64,000 nucleotides of DNA, from contig NZ_JAEACP010000019.1 of the NCBI RefSeq assembly GCF_015999335.1, positions 51,164-115,163 of the forward strand. Direction: 5' to 3'. The stretch is from Tabrizicola soli (GTDB taxonomy: Bacteria > Pseudomonadota > Alphaproteobacteria > Rhodobacterales > Rhodobacteraceae). Below the pieces are notes generated by a model. That model made no database searches and had not been told where the DNA came from. It saw only the letters and a list, made by a program, of their open reading frames with translations. Positions 36,615 through 45,717 of the stretch are shown here, piece by piece; the first letter of the stretch is position 1; every line of letters begins with the position of its first letter. The translations under genes were made by a program, and so were the position numbers.

Positions 36615-37616
36615 ATGAGCTTCAACCTGCGCAACCGTCATTTCCTGACCCTGCGGGACTATACCCCGGCGGAAGTCGGCTTCCTGCTGAAACTCTCCGC
36701 CGACCTCAAGGCCGCCAAATACGCCGGGACCGAACAGCCGCTGCTGAAGGGCCGCGAGATCGCGCTGATCTTCGAGAAGGATTCCACCCGCACTCGCGTC
36801 GGCTTCGAGGTCGCCGCCCATGACCAGGGCGCACATGTCACCTATCTCGGCCCCACGGGCAGCCACATCGGCCACAAGGAGAGCGTGAAGGACACTGCCC
36901 GTGTCCTGGGCCGGGTCTATGACGCGATCGAATATCGCGGTTTCGGCCAGGAGATCGTCGAGACGCTGGCCCGGCACGCGGGCGTGCCGGTCTACAACGG
37001 CCTGACCGACCAGTTCCACCCGACCCAGGTGCTGGCCGATTTCCTTACTATGCAGGAACATGCCGAAAAGCCGCTGAGGAAGATCGCCTTCGCCTTCCTT
37101 GGCGATGCGGGCAACAACGTCGGCGAAAGCCTGTTGATCGGCGGGGCCAAGATGGGCATGGACGTGCGGTTGGGCGGGCCCAAGGCCTGCTGGCCGAAGA
37201 AACCGGTGATCGACGAGGCCGAGGCCATCGCGAAGGAGACCGGCGCGCGGATCACCGTGACCAAGGACCCGGACGAAGCGGTGAAGGGCGCGGATTTCCT
37301 GTATACCGATGTCTGGCTGTCGATGGGCGAGGCCAAGGAAAAATGGGCCGAACGCATCAAGCTGCTGACCCCCTGGCGGATCGACGCTGCGATGATGGCC
37401 CGCACCGGCAACCCGCGGGCGCGGTTCATGCACTGCCTGCCGGCCTTCCACAACACCGAAACGGCGGTAGGCCGCGAGATCGCCGAAACGTTCGGCCTGA
37501 CCGAGATGGAGGTCAGCGACGAGGTGTTCGAAAGCCCGGCCTCGGTGGTATTCGACCAGGCCGAGAACCGGCTGCACACGATCAAGGCGGTGCTGGTCGC
37601 CACGCTGGGGGGCTGA
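36615..37616 (+). CDS. arcB: Catabolic ornithine carbamoyltransferase
   Basis: The 333-residue enzyme carries the carbamoyl-phosphate loop [24 protein letters not shown], the [23 protein letters not shown] block, [13 protein letters not shown] and the ornithine-site HCLPAFHN. In the ADI pathway it phosphorolyses citrulline to ornithine and carbamoyl phosphate. Length and context (between arcA and arcC) mark it as the catabolic form. AAGGA precedes the ATG. Confidence 0.96.
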   Translation: MSFNLRNRHFLTLRDYTPAEVGFLLKLSADLKAAKYAGTEQPLLKGREIALIFEKDSTRTRVGFEVAAHDQGAHVTYLGPTGSHIGHKESVKDTARVLGRVYDAIEYRGFGQEIVETLARHAGVPVYNGLTDQFHPTQVLADFLTMQEHAEKPLRKIAFAFLGDAGNNVGESLLIGGAKMGMDVRLGGPKACWPKKPVIDEAEAIAKETGARITVTKDPDEAVKGADFLYTDVWLSMGEAKEKWAERIKLLTPWRIDAAMMARTGNPRARFMHCLPAFHNTETAVGREIAETFGLTEMEVSDEVFESPASVVFDQAENRLHTIKAVLVATLGG

Positions 37617-37620
37617 GGCG

Positions 37621-38529
37621 ATGCTGGTGGTCGCGGCGCTTGGCGGCAACGCGCTTTTGCGCCGGGGCGAGCCGATGACGGCGGAAGCTCAGCGCGCCAA
37701 TGCGGCGCGGGCGGCGGTGGCATTGGCCGGGCTGGTGCGGGCCGGGCATGATCTGGTGGTGACCCATGGCAACGGCCCGCAGGTCGGCCTCTTGGCCTTG
37801 CAGGGTGCGGCCTACAGGCCCGATGCGCCCGATCCGCTGGACCTGCTGGGCGCCGAAACCGAAGGCATGATCGGCTATCTGATCGAGCAGGAGCTGGAAA
37901 ACGCCCTTGGCCACGACCGCCCGGTCGCAGCGCTGCTGACGCAGGTGCTGGTCGATCCTGCCGATCCCGCCTTTGCCCGCCCGACCAAGCCTGTCGGCCC
38001 GGTCTATGCCGAGGCCGAGGCAAAGCGGCTGGCGACCGCGCGCGGCTGGACCGTCGCCCCGGATGGTGCGTCGTGGCGGCGGGTCGTGCCTTCGCCGAAG
38101 CCGGTCGAAATCCCCGACCTGCAGGTGATCCGCCTGCTTCTGGCGCAGGGCGTGGTGGTGATCTGCGCGGGCGGCGGTGGCATTCCGGTGGTGCGGCGGG
38201 TCGACGGCAGCCTTTCAGGCATCGAGGCGGTGATCGACAAGGACCATGCCAGCGCGCTTCTGGCCCGAAACCTCGGGGCCGATGCCCTGCTCATGCTGAC
38301 CGATGTGGACGGCGTGCAGGACGCCTTCGGCACGCCCGCTGCGCGCCGCATCCCGCGCCTCACCGCAGCCGAGGCGCAGCGGATGGCGCTGCCCGCGGGC
38401 TCGATGGGGCCGAAGGTCGCTGCCGGGCTGGCCTTCGTCGCTGCGGGTGGCAGGCTGGCGGGCATCGGTCGGCTGGAGGACGCGGGCGCGATCCTCATCG
38501 GCGCGGCCGGAACAGCGATCTCGGGATAG
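37621..38529 (+). CDS. arcC: Carbamate kinase
   Basis: The 302-residue kinase opens MLVVAALGGNALLRRGEPM and contains VTHGNGPQVGLLALQ, VVICAGGGGIPVVRR, the IDKDHASALLARNLGADALLMLTDVDGV segment and MGPKVAAGLAFV, all typical of amino-acid-kinase-fold carbamate kinases. It makes ATP from carbamoyl phosphate and ADP, the energy-yielding step of the pathway. It starts 4 bp after arcB, so it is translationally linked. Confidence 0.96.
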   Translation: MLVVAALGGNALLRRGEPMTAEAQRANAARAAVALAGLVRAGHDLVVTHGNGPQVGLLALQGAAYRPDAPDPLDLLGAETEGMIGYLIEQELENALGHDRPVAALLTQVLVDPADPAFARPTKPVGPVYAEAEAKRLATARGWTVAPDGASWRRVVPSPKPVEIPDLQVIRLLLAQGVVVICAGGGGIPVVRRVDGSLSGIEAVIDKDHASALLARNLGADALLMLTDVDGVQDAFGTPAARRIPRLTAAEAQRMALPAGSMGPKVAAGLAFVAAGGRLAGIGRLEDAGAILIGAAGTAISG

Positions 38530-38544
38530 GGAAAGGACAAGTCC

Positions 38545-39255
38545 ATGTGTCTTTCGGCAACGGTCAGTTTCACCGCCAGCGCACTGCTCACGGCGGGCGG
38601 GGCGGCCATCATCGTCAAGGCCGCGCGCAGCAACTGGCGCTACCTGCCGATCGGGCTGATGCCGCTTTTTGCCGGCATCCAGCAGTTCACCGAGGGCTTC
38701 GTCTGGGTCGGCGTCAACAGCGGCGACCACGGCACGATGGTCTGGGGCGCGATGGGCTTCATCTTCTTCACCTGGTTCATGTGGCCGTTCTGGATTCCCT
38801 TCTCGGTCTGGGTGCTGGAGCCGTCGGACAGCCGCCGCCGTCCGTGGTTCCTGGCGATGACCGGCGTGGGGCTGCTGCTTGGCCTGCTGCTCTACATTCC
38901 GCACGGCTTCGGCACCGACTGGCTGGTGGTCACGGTCAACCGCGACTCCCTGGCCTACGAAAACTCGATGCTGCTGGACCAGTTCCTGCCGCGCTGGGTC
39001 AGCTACGCGCTCTATGTCTTCCTGATCATCGCGCCGCCCGCCCTGTCGCGCTACCGGCACATGCGGCATTTTGCGCTGACAGTGGCGGTGGTGGTGATCG
39101 TTGACGTGACGCTCTTGCGCTATGCCTACATTTCGTTCTTCTGCCTCTTGGCGGGTCTGGCGACGATTCACCTCGCCTGGATCATCCTGACCAACAAATG
39201 CGCCGAAGAGTGTCCGGAACTCTTCGGACATCAGGCCGCGCCGGGCCGGGTCTGA
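38545..39255 (+). CDS. DUF6629 membrane protein
   Basis: The 236-residue protein has about 7 spans and starts MCLSATVSFTASALLTAGGAAIIVKAARSNWRYLPIGLMPLFAGIQQFTEGFVW, which I recognise as DUF6629. Function is unknown. AAGGA precedes the ATG and it sits 15 bp after arcC. A role in the hypoxic energy module is only suggested by position. Confidence 0.78.
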   Translation: MCLSATVSFTASALLTAGGAAIIVKAARSNWRYLPIGLMPLFAGIQQFTEGFVWVGVNSGDHGTMVWGAMGFIFFTWFMWPFWIPFSVWVLEPSDSRRRPWFLAMTGVGLLLGLLLYIPHGFGTDWLVVTVNRDSLAYENSMLLDQFLPRWVSYALYVFLIIAPPALSRYRHMRHFALTVAVVVIVDVTLLRYAYISFFCLLAGLATIHLAWIILTNKCAEECPELFGHQAAPGRV

Positions 39256-39339
39256 TCGGTGCCGGAAGGCACGGATGTAATCGCAGGCTGCCGTGCGCGT
39301 CTATTGACATATGAAACGCATCCGACCGGAGGATCCGAA

Positions 39340-39612
39340 ATGACTCGTCCCGACTTCAGGCCGCTGTCAATCGTGCCGATGGGCGTCACCTTGTCTGGCT
39401 TTCTTTCGGCCACTTACGTCCTTTGCCTGCTCGCGGCGCTCGTCCTTCCGCCGCAGGGGATGCGCAGTGTATTGGAAGCGGTCATACCGGGCTTTGTCTG
39501 GCTGACCGCCACCAGTGCCGTCCTTGGGCTGCTTTGGGCCGTCTTCATCGGCTGGTACATTGCCGTCCTCTTCGTGCCGATCCGCAATTTCGCCTTCCGG
39601 CGGTTCGCCTGA
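39340..39612 (+). CDS. DUF5676 small membrane protein
   Basis: GGAGG lies 7 bp before the ATG at 39340; the 90-residue protein MTRPDFRPLSIVPMGVTLSGFLSATYVLCLLAALVLPPQGM has two spans and ends with the family-like WAVFIGWYIAVLFVPIRNFAFRRF. Members are often beside P-type ATPases and metal genes. Function is unknown. It is between DUF6629 and the PRPP synthetase gene. Confidence 0.75.
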   Translation: MTRPDFRPLSIVPMGVTLSGFLSATYVLCLLAALVLPPQGMRSVLEAVIPGFVWLTATSAVLGLLWAVFIGWYIAVLFVPIRNFAFRRFA

Positions 39613-39635
39613 CGCAAGAAGCCGGAGCAACCAGC

Positions 39636-40535
39636 ATGACGCCGCTTCCCCTGATCCTTCCGCTGCCAGGCAACGAGCGCTTTGCGCAGGATCTCGCCGC
39701 CTTCGGCGGAGAGGTCGGCGCAATCGAGACCCGGCGTTTTCCGGACGGCGAGACCTATCTGCGGCTGCTGTCGCCGGTGGCGGGGCGCGCGGTTGACCTG
39801 GTCGCCACGCTCGCCGGGCCGGACCCCGACTTCCTGCGCCTCGCCTTCGCCGCGGATGCTGCGCGGACGCAGGGGGCGGCGCGGGTGCGTCTGGTCGCGC
39901 CCTATCTTGCCTACATGCGCCAGGACAAAGCCTTCCGCTCCGGCGAGGCGGTGACCTCGGACACCTTCGCGCGGCTGGTCTCGTCGCTGTTCGACGGGCT
40001 GGTGACGGTCGACCCGCACCTGCACCGCCGGGCGGCGCTGACCGAGCTTTACAGCATTCCGGCGGCGGCGGTGCGGGCCGCCCCGGCGCTGGCCGACTGG
40101 ATCGCCGCCGAAGTGCCGCGCCCGCTCCTGATCGGTCCGGATTCCGAAAGCGCACAATGGGTTGAAGCCATCGCCGAGCGGATCAGCGCGCCCTGGGCGG
40201 TGATGGAAAAGACCCGGCGCGGCGACTACGACGTGTCGGTAGAACTGCCCGACCTTGCCGGACATGCCATCTGCACCCCGGTGCTGGTCGACGACATCGC
40301 CTCGTCGGGGCGCACGCTGATCGCGGCGGCGGGGCTTCTGGCGGCGCGCGGCATGGCGCGGCCGGTCTGCGCCGTGGTCCACGCGCTGTTTGCCGGCGAC
40401 GCCTATCCGCGGCTTCAGGCGGTCGCGGCGCGGGTGGTCTCCTGCGACAGCGTGCCCCATCCGTCGAACGCGATCCCGCTTGCCCCGCTTGTCGCGGCGG
40501 CACTGGCGGCGCTGCCCGAGCGGTCCGGAACCTGA
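39636..40535 (+). CDS. prs: Ribose-phosphate pyrophosphokinase (PRPP synthetase), short type
   Basis: The 299-residue protein has RRFPDGETYLRL, APYLAYMRQDKAFRSGEAVTSDTFARLV (the ATP/Mg site), VDPHLHRR, and the PRPP-binding loop VLVDDIASSGRTLIAAA. The class normally makes PRPP and AMP from ATP and ribose 5-phosphate. It is somewhat shorter than housekeeping Prs (about 310) and is embedded before a beta-CASP nuclease and AMP phosphorylase, so a specialised role, possibly the reverse reaction making ATP from AMP and PRPP, is conceivable. GGAG precedes the ATG. Confidence 0.9.
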   Translation: MTPLPLILPLPGNERFAQDLAAFGGEVGAIETRRFPDGETYLRLLSPVAGRAVDLVATLAGPDPDFLRLAFAADAARTQGAARVRLVAPYLAYMRQDKAFRSGEAVTSDTFARLVSSLFDGLVTVDPHLHRRAALTELYSIPAAAVRAAPALADWIAAEVPRPLLIGPDSESAQWVEAIAERISAPWAVMEKTRRGDYDVSVELPDLAGHAICTPVLVDDIASSGRTLIAAAGLLAARGMARPVCAVVHALFAGDAYPRLQAVAARVVSCDSVPHPSNAIPLAPLVAAALAALPERSGT

Positions 40536-40548
40536 CAGGAGAATGCCC

Positions 40549-41907
40549 ATGCTGACCCTCACCACCCACGGCGCCGCTGGAACCGTCACCGGATCGCGTC
40601 ATCTTCTGACCCGCGGTAACCAGCGCATCCTGGTCGACTGCGGCATGTTCCAGGGCCTGAAGAACCTGCGCGACCTGAACTGGGAGCCGTTTCCGGTCGA
40701 ACCGCGGTCGATCGGCGCGGTGGTCTTGACCCATGCCCATCTCGACCATTCCGGCTATCTGCCGAAGCTGGTGGCCGACGGCTTTCGCGGCCCGATCTAC
40801 GCCACGCCCTCCACCCGGGCGGTGGCCGAACTCATCCTGCGCGACAGCGGCCACCTGCAGGAAAAGGACGCCGAATACGCCAATCGCAAGGGTTTTGCCA
40901 AGCACAAGCCCGCCAAGCCACTCTACGGCGTCAAGGAGGCCGAACAGGCGCTGAAGGCCTTTGTCGATGTCGATTTCCATGCGCCGACGACGATCCTCGG
41001 CGATGCGGAACTGACCTACCGGCACGCGGGCCACATCCTTGGCGCGGCGACCGCCGGCATCGACTGGGGCGGGCGCAAGGTGGTGTTCTCGGGCGATCTT
41101 GGCCGCTACGGCGACGAGGTGATGGTCGATCCCGAAGCGGTGGAGGAGGCCGACCATATCGTCATCGAATCCACCTACGGCAACCGCAGCCACGACCAGA
41201 CCGACCCGGCCGAGGCGCTTGCGGCACTGATCTCGCGCACCGCCGCACGCGGCGGCACGGTGGTGATCCCGGCCTTCGCGGTCGGGCGGGCGCAGAGCCT
41301 GCTCTACTACATCTGGAAGCTGAAGCAGGGCGGGCGGTTCCGCGACCTGCCGGTCTATCTCGACAGTCCGATGGCGATCAACGCCAGCGAACTGCTGTGC
41401 ACCTATCCCGACGACCACCGGCTGTCGCCCGGCATCTGCCGCGACGCCTGCGCCATCGCCACCTATGTCCGCGATGTCGAAGGGTCGAAGGCGATCACCG
41501 CCAATGCCTACCCGAAGATCGTGATTTCGGCCAGCGGCATGGCCACCGGCGGCCGCGTCCTGCACCATATCCGCGCCTTCGCGCCCGACCGGCGCAACCT
41601 GATCCTGTTCTCGGGCTTCCAGGCGGCGGGGACGCGCGGGCGCTCGATGGTCGACGGCGCTTCCGAAGTGAAGATGTTCGGCGAATGGGTGCCGGTGCGG
41701 GCCGAGGTCGCCAACCTGCCGATGCTGTCGGCCCATGCGGATGCGGGCGAGCTCTTGCGCTGGCTGGGCGGCTTCCGCGCCGCGCCGAAGCATGTCACCA
41801 TTGTCCACGGCGAGCCCGACGCGGCCGAGGCGCTGCGGGTGAAGATCAGCCGCGAACTGGGCTGGCGCGCGGATGCGGCGCGACAGGGGCAGGAGTTCAC
41901 GCTTTGA
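40549..41907 (+). CDS. Metallo-beta-lactamase/beta-CASP nuclease
   Basis: I prefer the ATG at 40549 (AGGAG seven bases upstream) over 40543, giving 452 residues. The metal site is complete: HAHLDHSGYLPKL, HAGHILGAATAGI, FSGDLGRYGDEVM, then the beta-CASP region ESTYGNRSH, PAFAVGRAQSLLYYIW, ISASGMATGGRVLHH and the final LSAHAD and IVHGEP. This is an RNA-processing exonuclease/endonuclease family of CPSF73/YsiH type. It overlaps AMP phosphorylase by 4 bp, so RNA or nucleotide turnover may feed AMP to that enzyme (inference). Confidence 0.92.
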   Translation: MLTLTTHGAAGTVTGSRHLLTRGNQRILVDCGMFQGLKNLRDLNWEPFPVEPRSIGAVVLTHAHLDHSGYLPKLVADGFRGPIYATPSTRAVAELILRDSGHLQEKDAEYANRKGFAKHKPAKPLYGVKEAEQALKAFVDVDFHAPTTILGDAELTYRHAGHILGAATAGIDWGGRKVVFSGDLGRYGDEVMVDPEAVEEADHIVIESTYGNRSHDQTDPAEALAALISRTAARGGTVVIPAFAVGRAQSLLYYIWKLKQGGRFRDLPVYLDSPMAINASELLCTYPDDHRLSPGICRDACAIATYVRDVEGSKAITANAYPKIVISASGMATGGRVLHHIRAFAPDRRNLILFSGFQAAGTRGRSMVDGASEVKMFGEWVPVRAEVANLPMLSAHADAGELLRWLGGFRAAPKHVTIVHGEPDAAEALRVKISRELGWRADAARQGQEFTL

Positions 41908-43424
41908 CCCTTCGGGACGGCGGCGATCCGGCCCCGGCGCCGATGCGGCTGGTCCGGGTCGGGCTGCACAGCCAGGGCGAGCCATTGGCCCTGATGCGGA
42001 CCGATTGCCATGTCTGCCGCTCCGAGGGGCTTCACGCCCGCGCCAGGGTCGAGATCGCGACCGGCGGGCGGCGCGTGACGGCACGGCTGCTTCAGGTCGA
42101 GGCGGGGCTTCTGAACCCGCACGAGATCGGCCTGTCGGAGGACGCCTGGATGCGCCTTGGTGCGACCGAGGGCGCGGTGGCGACGGTCCGCCCCGCCCCG
42201 CCGGCAGCGTCGATGTCGCTGGTGCGGCACAAGCTCTACGGCGGCGCGCTGGCGCAGAAAGATTTCACGGCGATCCTGGGCGATGTGCAGGCTGGGCTTC
42301 TGAGCGACGTCCAGCTTGCCACCTTCCTTTCAGCCGGGGCTGCGCTGCCGCTGGATGACGAGGAAACCACTGCGCTGACGCGCGCCATGGTCGTGGTCGG
42401 CGACCGGTTGTCCTGGGACGCGCCGCGCGTCATGGACAAGCATTGCGTCGGCGGGCTGCCGGGCAACCGTACGACGCCGATCGTGGTGGCGATCGCCGCG
42501 GCCTGCGGTCTGGTGATCCCCAAGACCTCGTCGCGCGCCATCACCTCGCCCGCCGGAACGGCCGACACGATGGAGACGCTGGCGCCGGTCGATCTCGACC
42601 TGCCCGCGATCCGCCGCGTGGTGGAAGCCGAGGGCGGGTGCATTGTCTGGGGCGGCGCGGTCCGGCTCAGCCCGGCCGACGACGCCTTCGTGCGGATCGA
42701 GCGCGAGATCGACATCGACGCCGAAGGTCAGCTTATCGCCTCTGTCCTGTCGAAGAAGGTCGCCGCCGGATCAACCCATGTCGTCATCGACATTCCCGTC
42801 GGCCCGACCGCCAAAGTGCGGACCGCCGAGGCGGCGCGTGGGCTCGCGACCCGGCTGTCGCTGGTGGGCGCAAGGCTGGGCCTGAAGGTTGCTTGCCTAC
42901 TGACCGACGGAAGCCAGCCGGTCGGGCGCGGCATCGGCCCAGCCCCGGAGGCGCGGGACGTTCTTGCCGTCCTGCGCGGCGAGCCCGAAGCGCCGCTGGA
43001 CCTGGCCGAGCGCGCTCTGGCCTTGTCGGCGGTTCTGCTTGAAACCGGCGGGGCGGCGGCGCCCGGCACCGGTGCCGATCTTGCGCGGGCGGTTCTGTCC
43101 GACGGTCGCGCCTGGGCCAAGTTCGCCGCCATCTGCGAGGTGCAGGGTGGCCTGCGCCAGCCGCCCGAGGCGGCCCAGATCCGCGCGGTGACGGCACACT
43201 TCGCCGGGCAGATCACCGCCATCGACAACCGGCGTCTGGCCCGGCTGGCCAAACTGGCCGGGGCGCCGGGAAACCCCGCCGCCGGACTTGTCCTTGCGGT
43301 TCATGTCGGCGACACGGTCGCAAAGGGCCAGCCGCTGTTTCATCTTCATGCGGCCAGCACCGGGGAAATCGCCTATGCCATCGACTACTGGACCGGCGCA
43401 CCCGCCATCACCGTCGCCGGGTGA
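41904..43424 (+). CDS. AMP phosphorylase / thymidine phosphorylase family (archaeal-type)
   Basis: A TTG at 41904 overlaps the previous stop (TTGA) and has AGGAG eight bases upstream, so I prefer it to the ATG at 41943. The product is 506 residues, close to archaeal AMP phosphorylases. An N-terminal domain (about 1-95, with CRSEGLHARARVEI) precedes the phosphorylase core: DKHCVGGLPGNRTTPIVVAIAAACG, KTSSRAITSPAGTADTMETL, GGCIVWGGAVRLSPADD. Known members convert NMP plus phosphate to base plus ribose 1,5-bisphosphate. No R15P isomerase or RuBisCO is seen in the window. A deoxynucleoside role is the alternative. Confidence 0.9.
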   Translation: MTLRDGGDPAPAPMRLVRVGLHSQGEPLALMRTDCHVCRSEGLHARARVEIATGGRRVTARLLQVEAGLLNPHEIGLSEDAWMRLGATEGAVATVRPAPPAASMSLVRHKLYGGALAQKDFTAILGDVQAGLLSDVQLATFLSAGAALPLDDEETTALTRAMVVVGDRLSWDAPRVMDKHCVGGLPGNRTTPIVVAIAAACGLVIPKTSSRAITSPAGTADTMETLAPVDLDLPAIRRVVEAEGGCIVWGGAVRLSPADDAFVRIEREIDIDAEGQLIASVLSKKVAAGSTHVVIDIPVGPTAKVRTAEAARGLATRLSLVGARLGLKVACLLTDGSQPVGRGIGPAPEARDVLAVLRGEPEAPLDLAERALALSAVLLETGGAAAPGTGADLARAVLSDGRAWAKFAAICEVQGGLRQPPEAAQIRAVTAHFAGQITAIDNRRLARLAKLAGAPGNPAAGLVLAVHVGDTVAKGQPLFHLHAASTGEIAYAIDYWTGAPAITVAG

Positions 43425-44307
43425 CCGGCCCGGCCGGCTTGGTCGCGGCACGGTCGCCAGTCTGCTTGCGGTCGCGACGCTGACGGCGCTGTGCTACCCG
43501 CTCCTCTCGGTCGGTCTGACCTATGCGCCGCCGTTCCAGTTCGCAGTATTGCGCGCCGGGACCGCGGGGCTTGCGCTGCTGATGCTGGCCCTCATGCTGC
43601 GCCGTCCCTTTCCCCAGACCCGTGGGTTATGGCTTCGCGTGGCGCTGTCCGGCCTGTCGGCGACGACTATCGGGTTCGCCGCAATGTTCGGCGCTGCAGG
43701 CTTGGTAGCGCCTGGCATCGCGACCGTGGTGGCAGGAACACAGCCTATCGTCGCAGCCCTGCTCGCCTTGGCGATGTTCGGCCAGCCCTTCAAAGCGAGG
43801 CAAGCCGCCGGTATGTCCATCGCGCTGGCGGGGATCGCGACGATGACACTTCAGGACATCTGGGCAGGCGGCTCAACGGCGGCCTTGGGTGTTGTGTTGG
43901 TCATGGCGGCAACTCTTGGCACCGCTTTCGGCAATGCTCTTACCAAGCGGTTTGCCTCGGATGTGGATCCGGTCGCGGCTGCGGCGGTTCAGCTTCTGCT
44001 TGGCGCAGTTCCTCTCGCGCTTCTGGCTTTTCTGACCGAATCATGGTCGTCGCAGATCCTGAACCCCAGCTTTTTTGCGCTGGTGGCAGTCCTTGGCATC
44101 GGTGGCACGGCGGTCACATTCACACTGTGGATCGCAGTTCTGAAGGACTGTCCGCTGAACGCCGCGAACGCCTTCAACTTCCTCGCCCCGCCGATCGGTG
44201 TTGCGATCAGTGTCGTGTTCGTGGGCGAGAGCCTCGCGCCATCAACAATAGCAGGAATGGCCCTGACGCTCATCGGGATCGCGCTTGCCCTCTCACGCAG
44301 AAAATAG
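43375..44307 (+). CDS. EamA/DMT-family transporter
   Basis: The best start is the ATG at 43375, overlapping the previous gene by 50 bp; no start codon with a ribosome site lies between it and the first membrane span. The protein (310 residues) has about ten spans in two EamA repeats (ALCYPLLSVGLTYAPPFQFAVLRAGTAGLAL and AFGNALTKRFASDVDPVAAAAVQLLLGAVPL). Family members export amino acids or metabolites. The substrate is unknown. Its link to the nucleotide module is only positional. Confidence 0.8.
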   Translation: MPSTTGPAHPPSPSPGDRPGRLGRGTVASLLAVATLTALCYPLLSVGLTYAPPFQFAVLRAGTAGLALLMLALMLRRPFPQTRGLWLRVALSGLSATTIGFAAMFGAAGLVAPGIATVVAGTQPIVAALLALAMFGQPFKARQAAGMSIALAGIATMTLQDIWAGGSTAALGVVLVMAATLGTAFGNALTKRFASDVDPVAAAAVQLLLGAVPLALLAFLTESWSSQILNPSFFALVAVLGIGGTAVTFTLWIAVLKDCPLNAANAFNFLAPPIGVAISVVFVGESLAPSTIAGMALTLIGIALALSRRK

Positions 44308-44357
44308 GGGTATCGGTGGGAGTCTTGGAATGCGATCATCATGGTGCTGTTTCCTGT

Positions 44358-44945
44358 TCAACCCATCCCATGCAAACTGTGCAGACTGCCCGTCAGAAGA
44401 ATTGGAATCACCATAGGCCCGGCAACGACAAGAACCAGCGCGCGCTCCCACCATTGCCGCAGCCGCGCGCACAAAAGGGCGGTTAGCGTGACCGCCAAAG
44501 TTGCTTCGAACACGCCGAAGATATCTCCGTAGAAGCGACTGTCCCAGTAGCTGACTGGACTTTGGAACACCCAGTCGGAAACAGGCCAGAACTGGCTACG
44601 GGCGTCGTCGTGATGGGTCAGGAAGTCCGCAAGGGCATGCAGGAGACCGGCACCCGCGAAGGCGCGCAGTATGATCTGTCTGCGCCAGACAGCCAACCCG
44701 AGCAGCCCTCCCCAGATAAAGAAGCTGTGGTCAATCGCAAAGACCGACTGCCAGGTCTCCGAGAAGAAAAGCGTGCTGAAGACCTCATGTTCTGGCACGC
44801 CAACAACCCGGGTCGCCCAGAGCACCATCGCAAACATCGGCATGTCCGGGGCTAGCCCTCCTGCGAGCGCTGCGATCAAGGTTGCCGGTGCTAGTGGCCG
44901 CGCGAAGACGGCAGCCCCGATCAGCATGTGCGACGGCGTGTTCAT
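44358..44945 (-). CDS. DUF457/YdjM-like membrane protein
   Basis: The ATG at 44945 gives 195 residues starting MNTPSHMLIGAAVFARPLAPATLIAALAGGLAPDMPMF, the pattern of membrane-bound YdjM/DUF457-like proteins with a conserved SH and PD. A later AGLLHALADFLTHHDDARSQFWPVSDWVFQSP segment carries the HALxDFxxHHDD cluster, a likely metal site. Close relatives are often misannotated as cobalamin-synthesis protein CobQ. It is the last gene of a leftward operon behind a DsbA-like protein and an L,D-transpeptidase. Function is unknown. Confidence 0.7.
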   Translation of the reverse strand: MNTPSHMLIGAAVFARPLAPATLIAALAGGLAPDMPMFAMVLWATRVVGVPEHEVFSTLFFSETWQSVFAIDHSFFIWGGLLGLAVWRRQIILRAFAGAGLLHALADFLTHHDDARSQFWPVSDWVFQSPVSYWDSRFYGDIFGVFEATLAVTLTALLCARLRQWWERALVLVVAGPMVIPILLTGSLHSLHGMG

Positions 44946-44949
44946 GACC

Positions 44950-45717
44950 TCAGCAGACCGGGTCCGGCATGGATGCTTCGTCCTCTGCAATCCGGCGCAG
45001 CAGCGCATAGGGGATCGCGCCGTTCAGGACGGTCCGTCCCACCACCAAGCCGGGAGTGCCGACAAACCCGAATATGTCGGCAAGTGCCCGCGTCCGGTCG
45101 AGGTCTGCCTGCACGTCAGGCGAGACCATGTCGCGGGCCAGCCGGTCGGCGTCGAGACCGACGTCGGCCGCCACGCGCAGGACTGAGGCCTCCTCGGCCA
45201 CGAGCGGTGTTCGCATGAAGCGGCGGCGAAGCTCCTGCTGCTTGCCTTGCCGTGCAGCCGCGACCGAAGCGCGCGCGGCAAGCTCGGAGGGCGGTCCGAA
45301 GATGGGGAGTTCATGTTGGACAAAGCGGAAGGAGGCAGGAAATTCGACCAGCAATGTGTCGAGGTCCCGCTCCAGCGCCCGGCAGTAGGGGCAGCGGAAC
45401 TCGCTGAAATAGGCAATCGGCACGACCCCCGGCGTCACGTGGGTGCCAAAGAGGGCAGGGCAGGGGTCGACACGCACAACGTCAGCACGCGCGCGGCGTT
45501 GGTCTGCATCTTCTGACGGCGGATCGAGGCCAACAAATGCCGGCGTTGCTCCGGACGTTTGGCCACTCCCTTCAAGGCGGCGAAACGGCGGCAGATCCGC
45601 AATGTCGGCATAGCGCGGCCCGCGGCCCGGGAGCCGGTCCCAGGGAAGGGCACGCAGACCATAGATAAGGGCAACGATCCCGCCGAAGACGAGAAGGTCG
45701 CGGCGCCTCACGTTCAC
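44950..45717 (-). CDS. Membrane-anchored DsbA-family thioredoxin-fold protein
   Basis: The GTG at 45717 overlaps the transpeptidase stop (GTGA). The 255-residue protein has an N-terminal anchor (RRRDLLVFGGIVALIYGLRAL) and a DsbA domain with active site FRCPYCRALERDL, then FRFVQHELPIFGPPSELAARASVAAARQGK and the cis-Pro region FVGTPGLVVGRTVLNG. It would handle disulfides in the periplasm, perhaps repairing copper-damaged thiols or serving the Cys of the coupled L,D-transpeptidase. A second DsbA-like gene is at 53689. Confidence 0.82.
   Translation of the reverse strand: MNVRRRDLLVFGGIVALIYGLRALPWDRLPGRGPRYADIADLPPFRRLEGSGQTSGATPAFVGLDPPSEDADQRRARADVVRVDPCPALFGTHVTPGVVPIAYFSEFRCPYCRALERDLDTLLVEFPASFRFVQHELPIFGPPSELAARASVAAARQGKQQELRRRFMRTPLVAEEASVLRVAADVGLDADRLARDMVSPDVQADLDRTRALADIFGFVGTPGLVVGRTVLNGAIPYALLRRIAEDEASMPDPVC

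Noticed and set aside
35331..37649. 772-codon open frame opposite arcA-arcB
   Set aside because: It is complementary to two clear enzymes, spans their gene boundary and has no recognisable motif or ribosome site.
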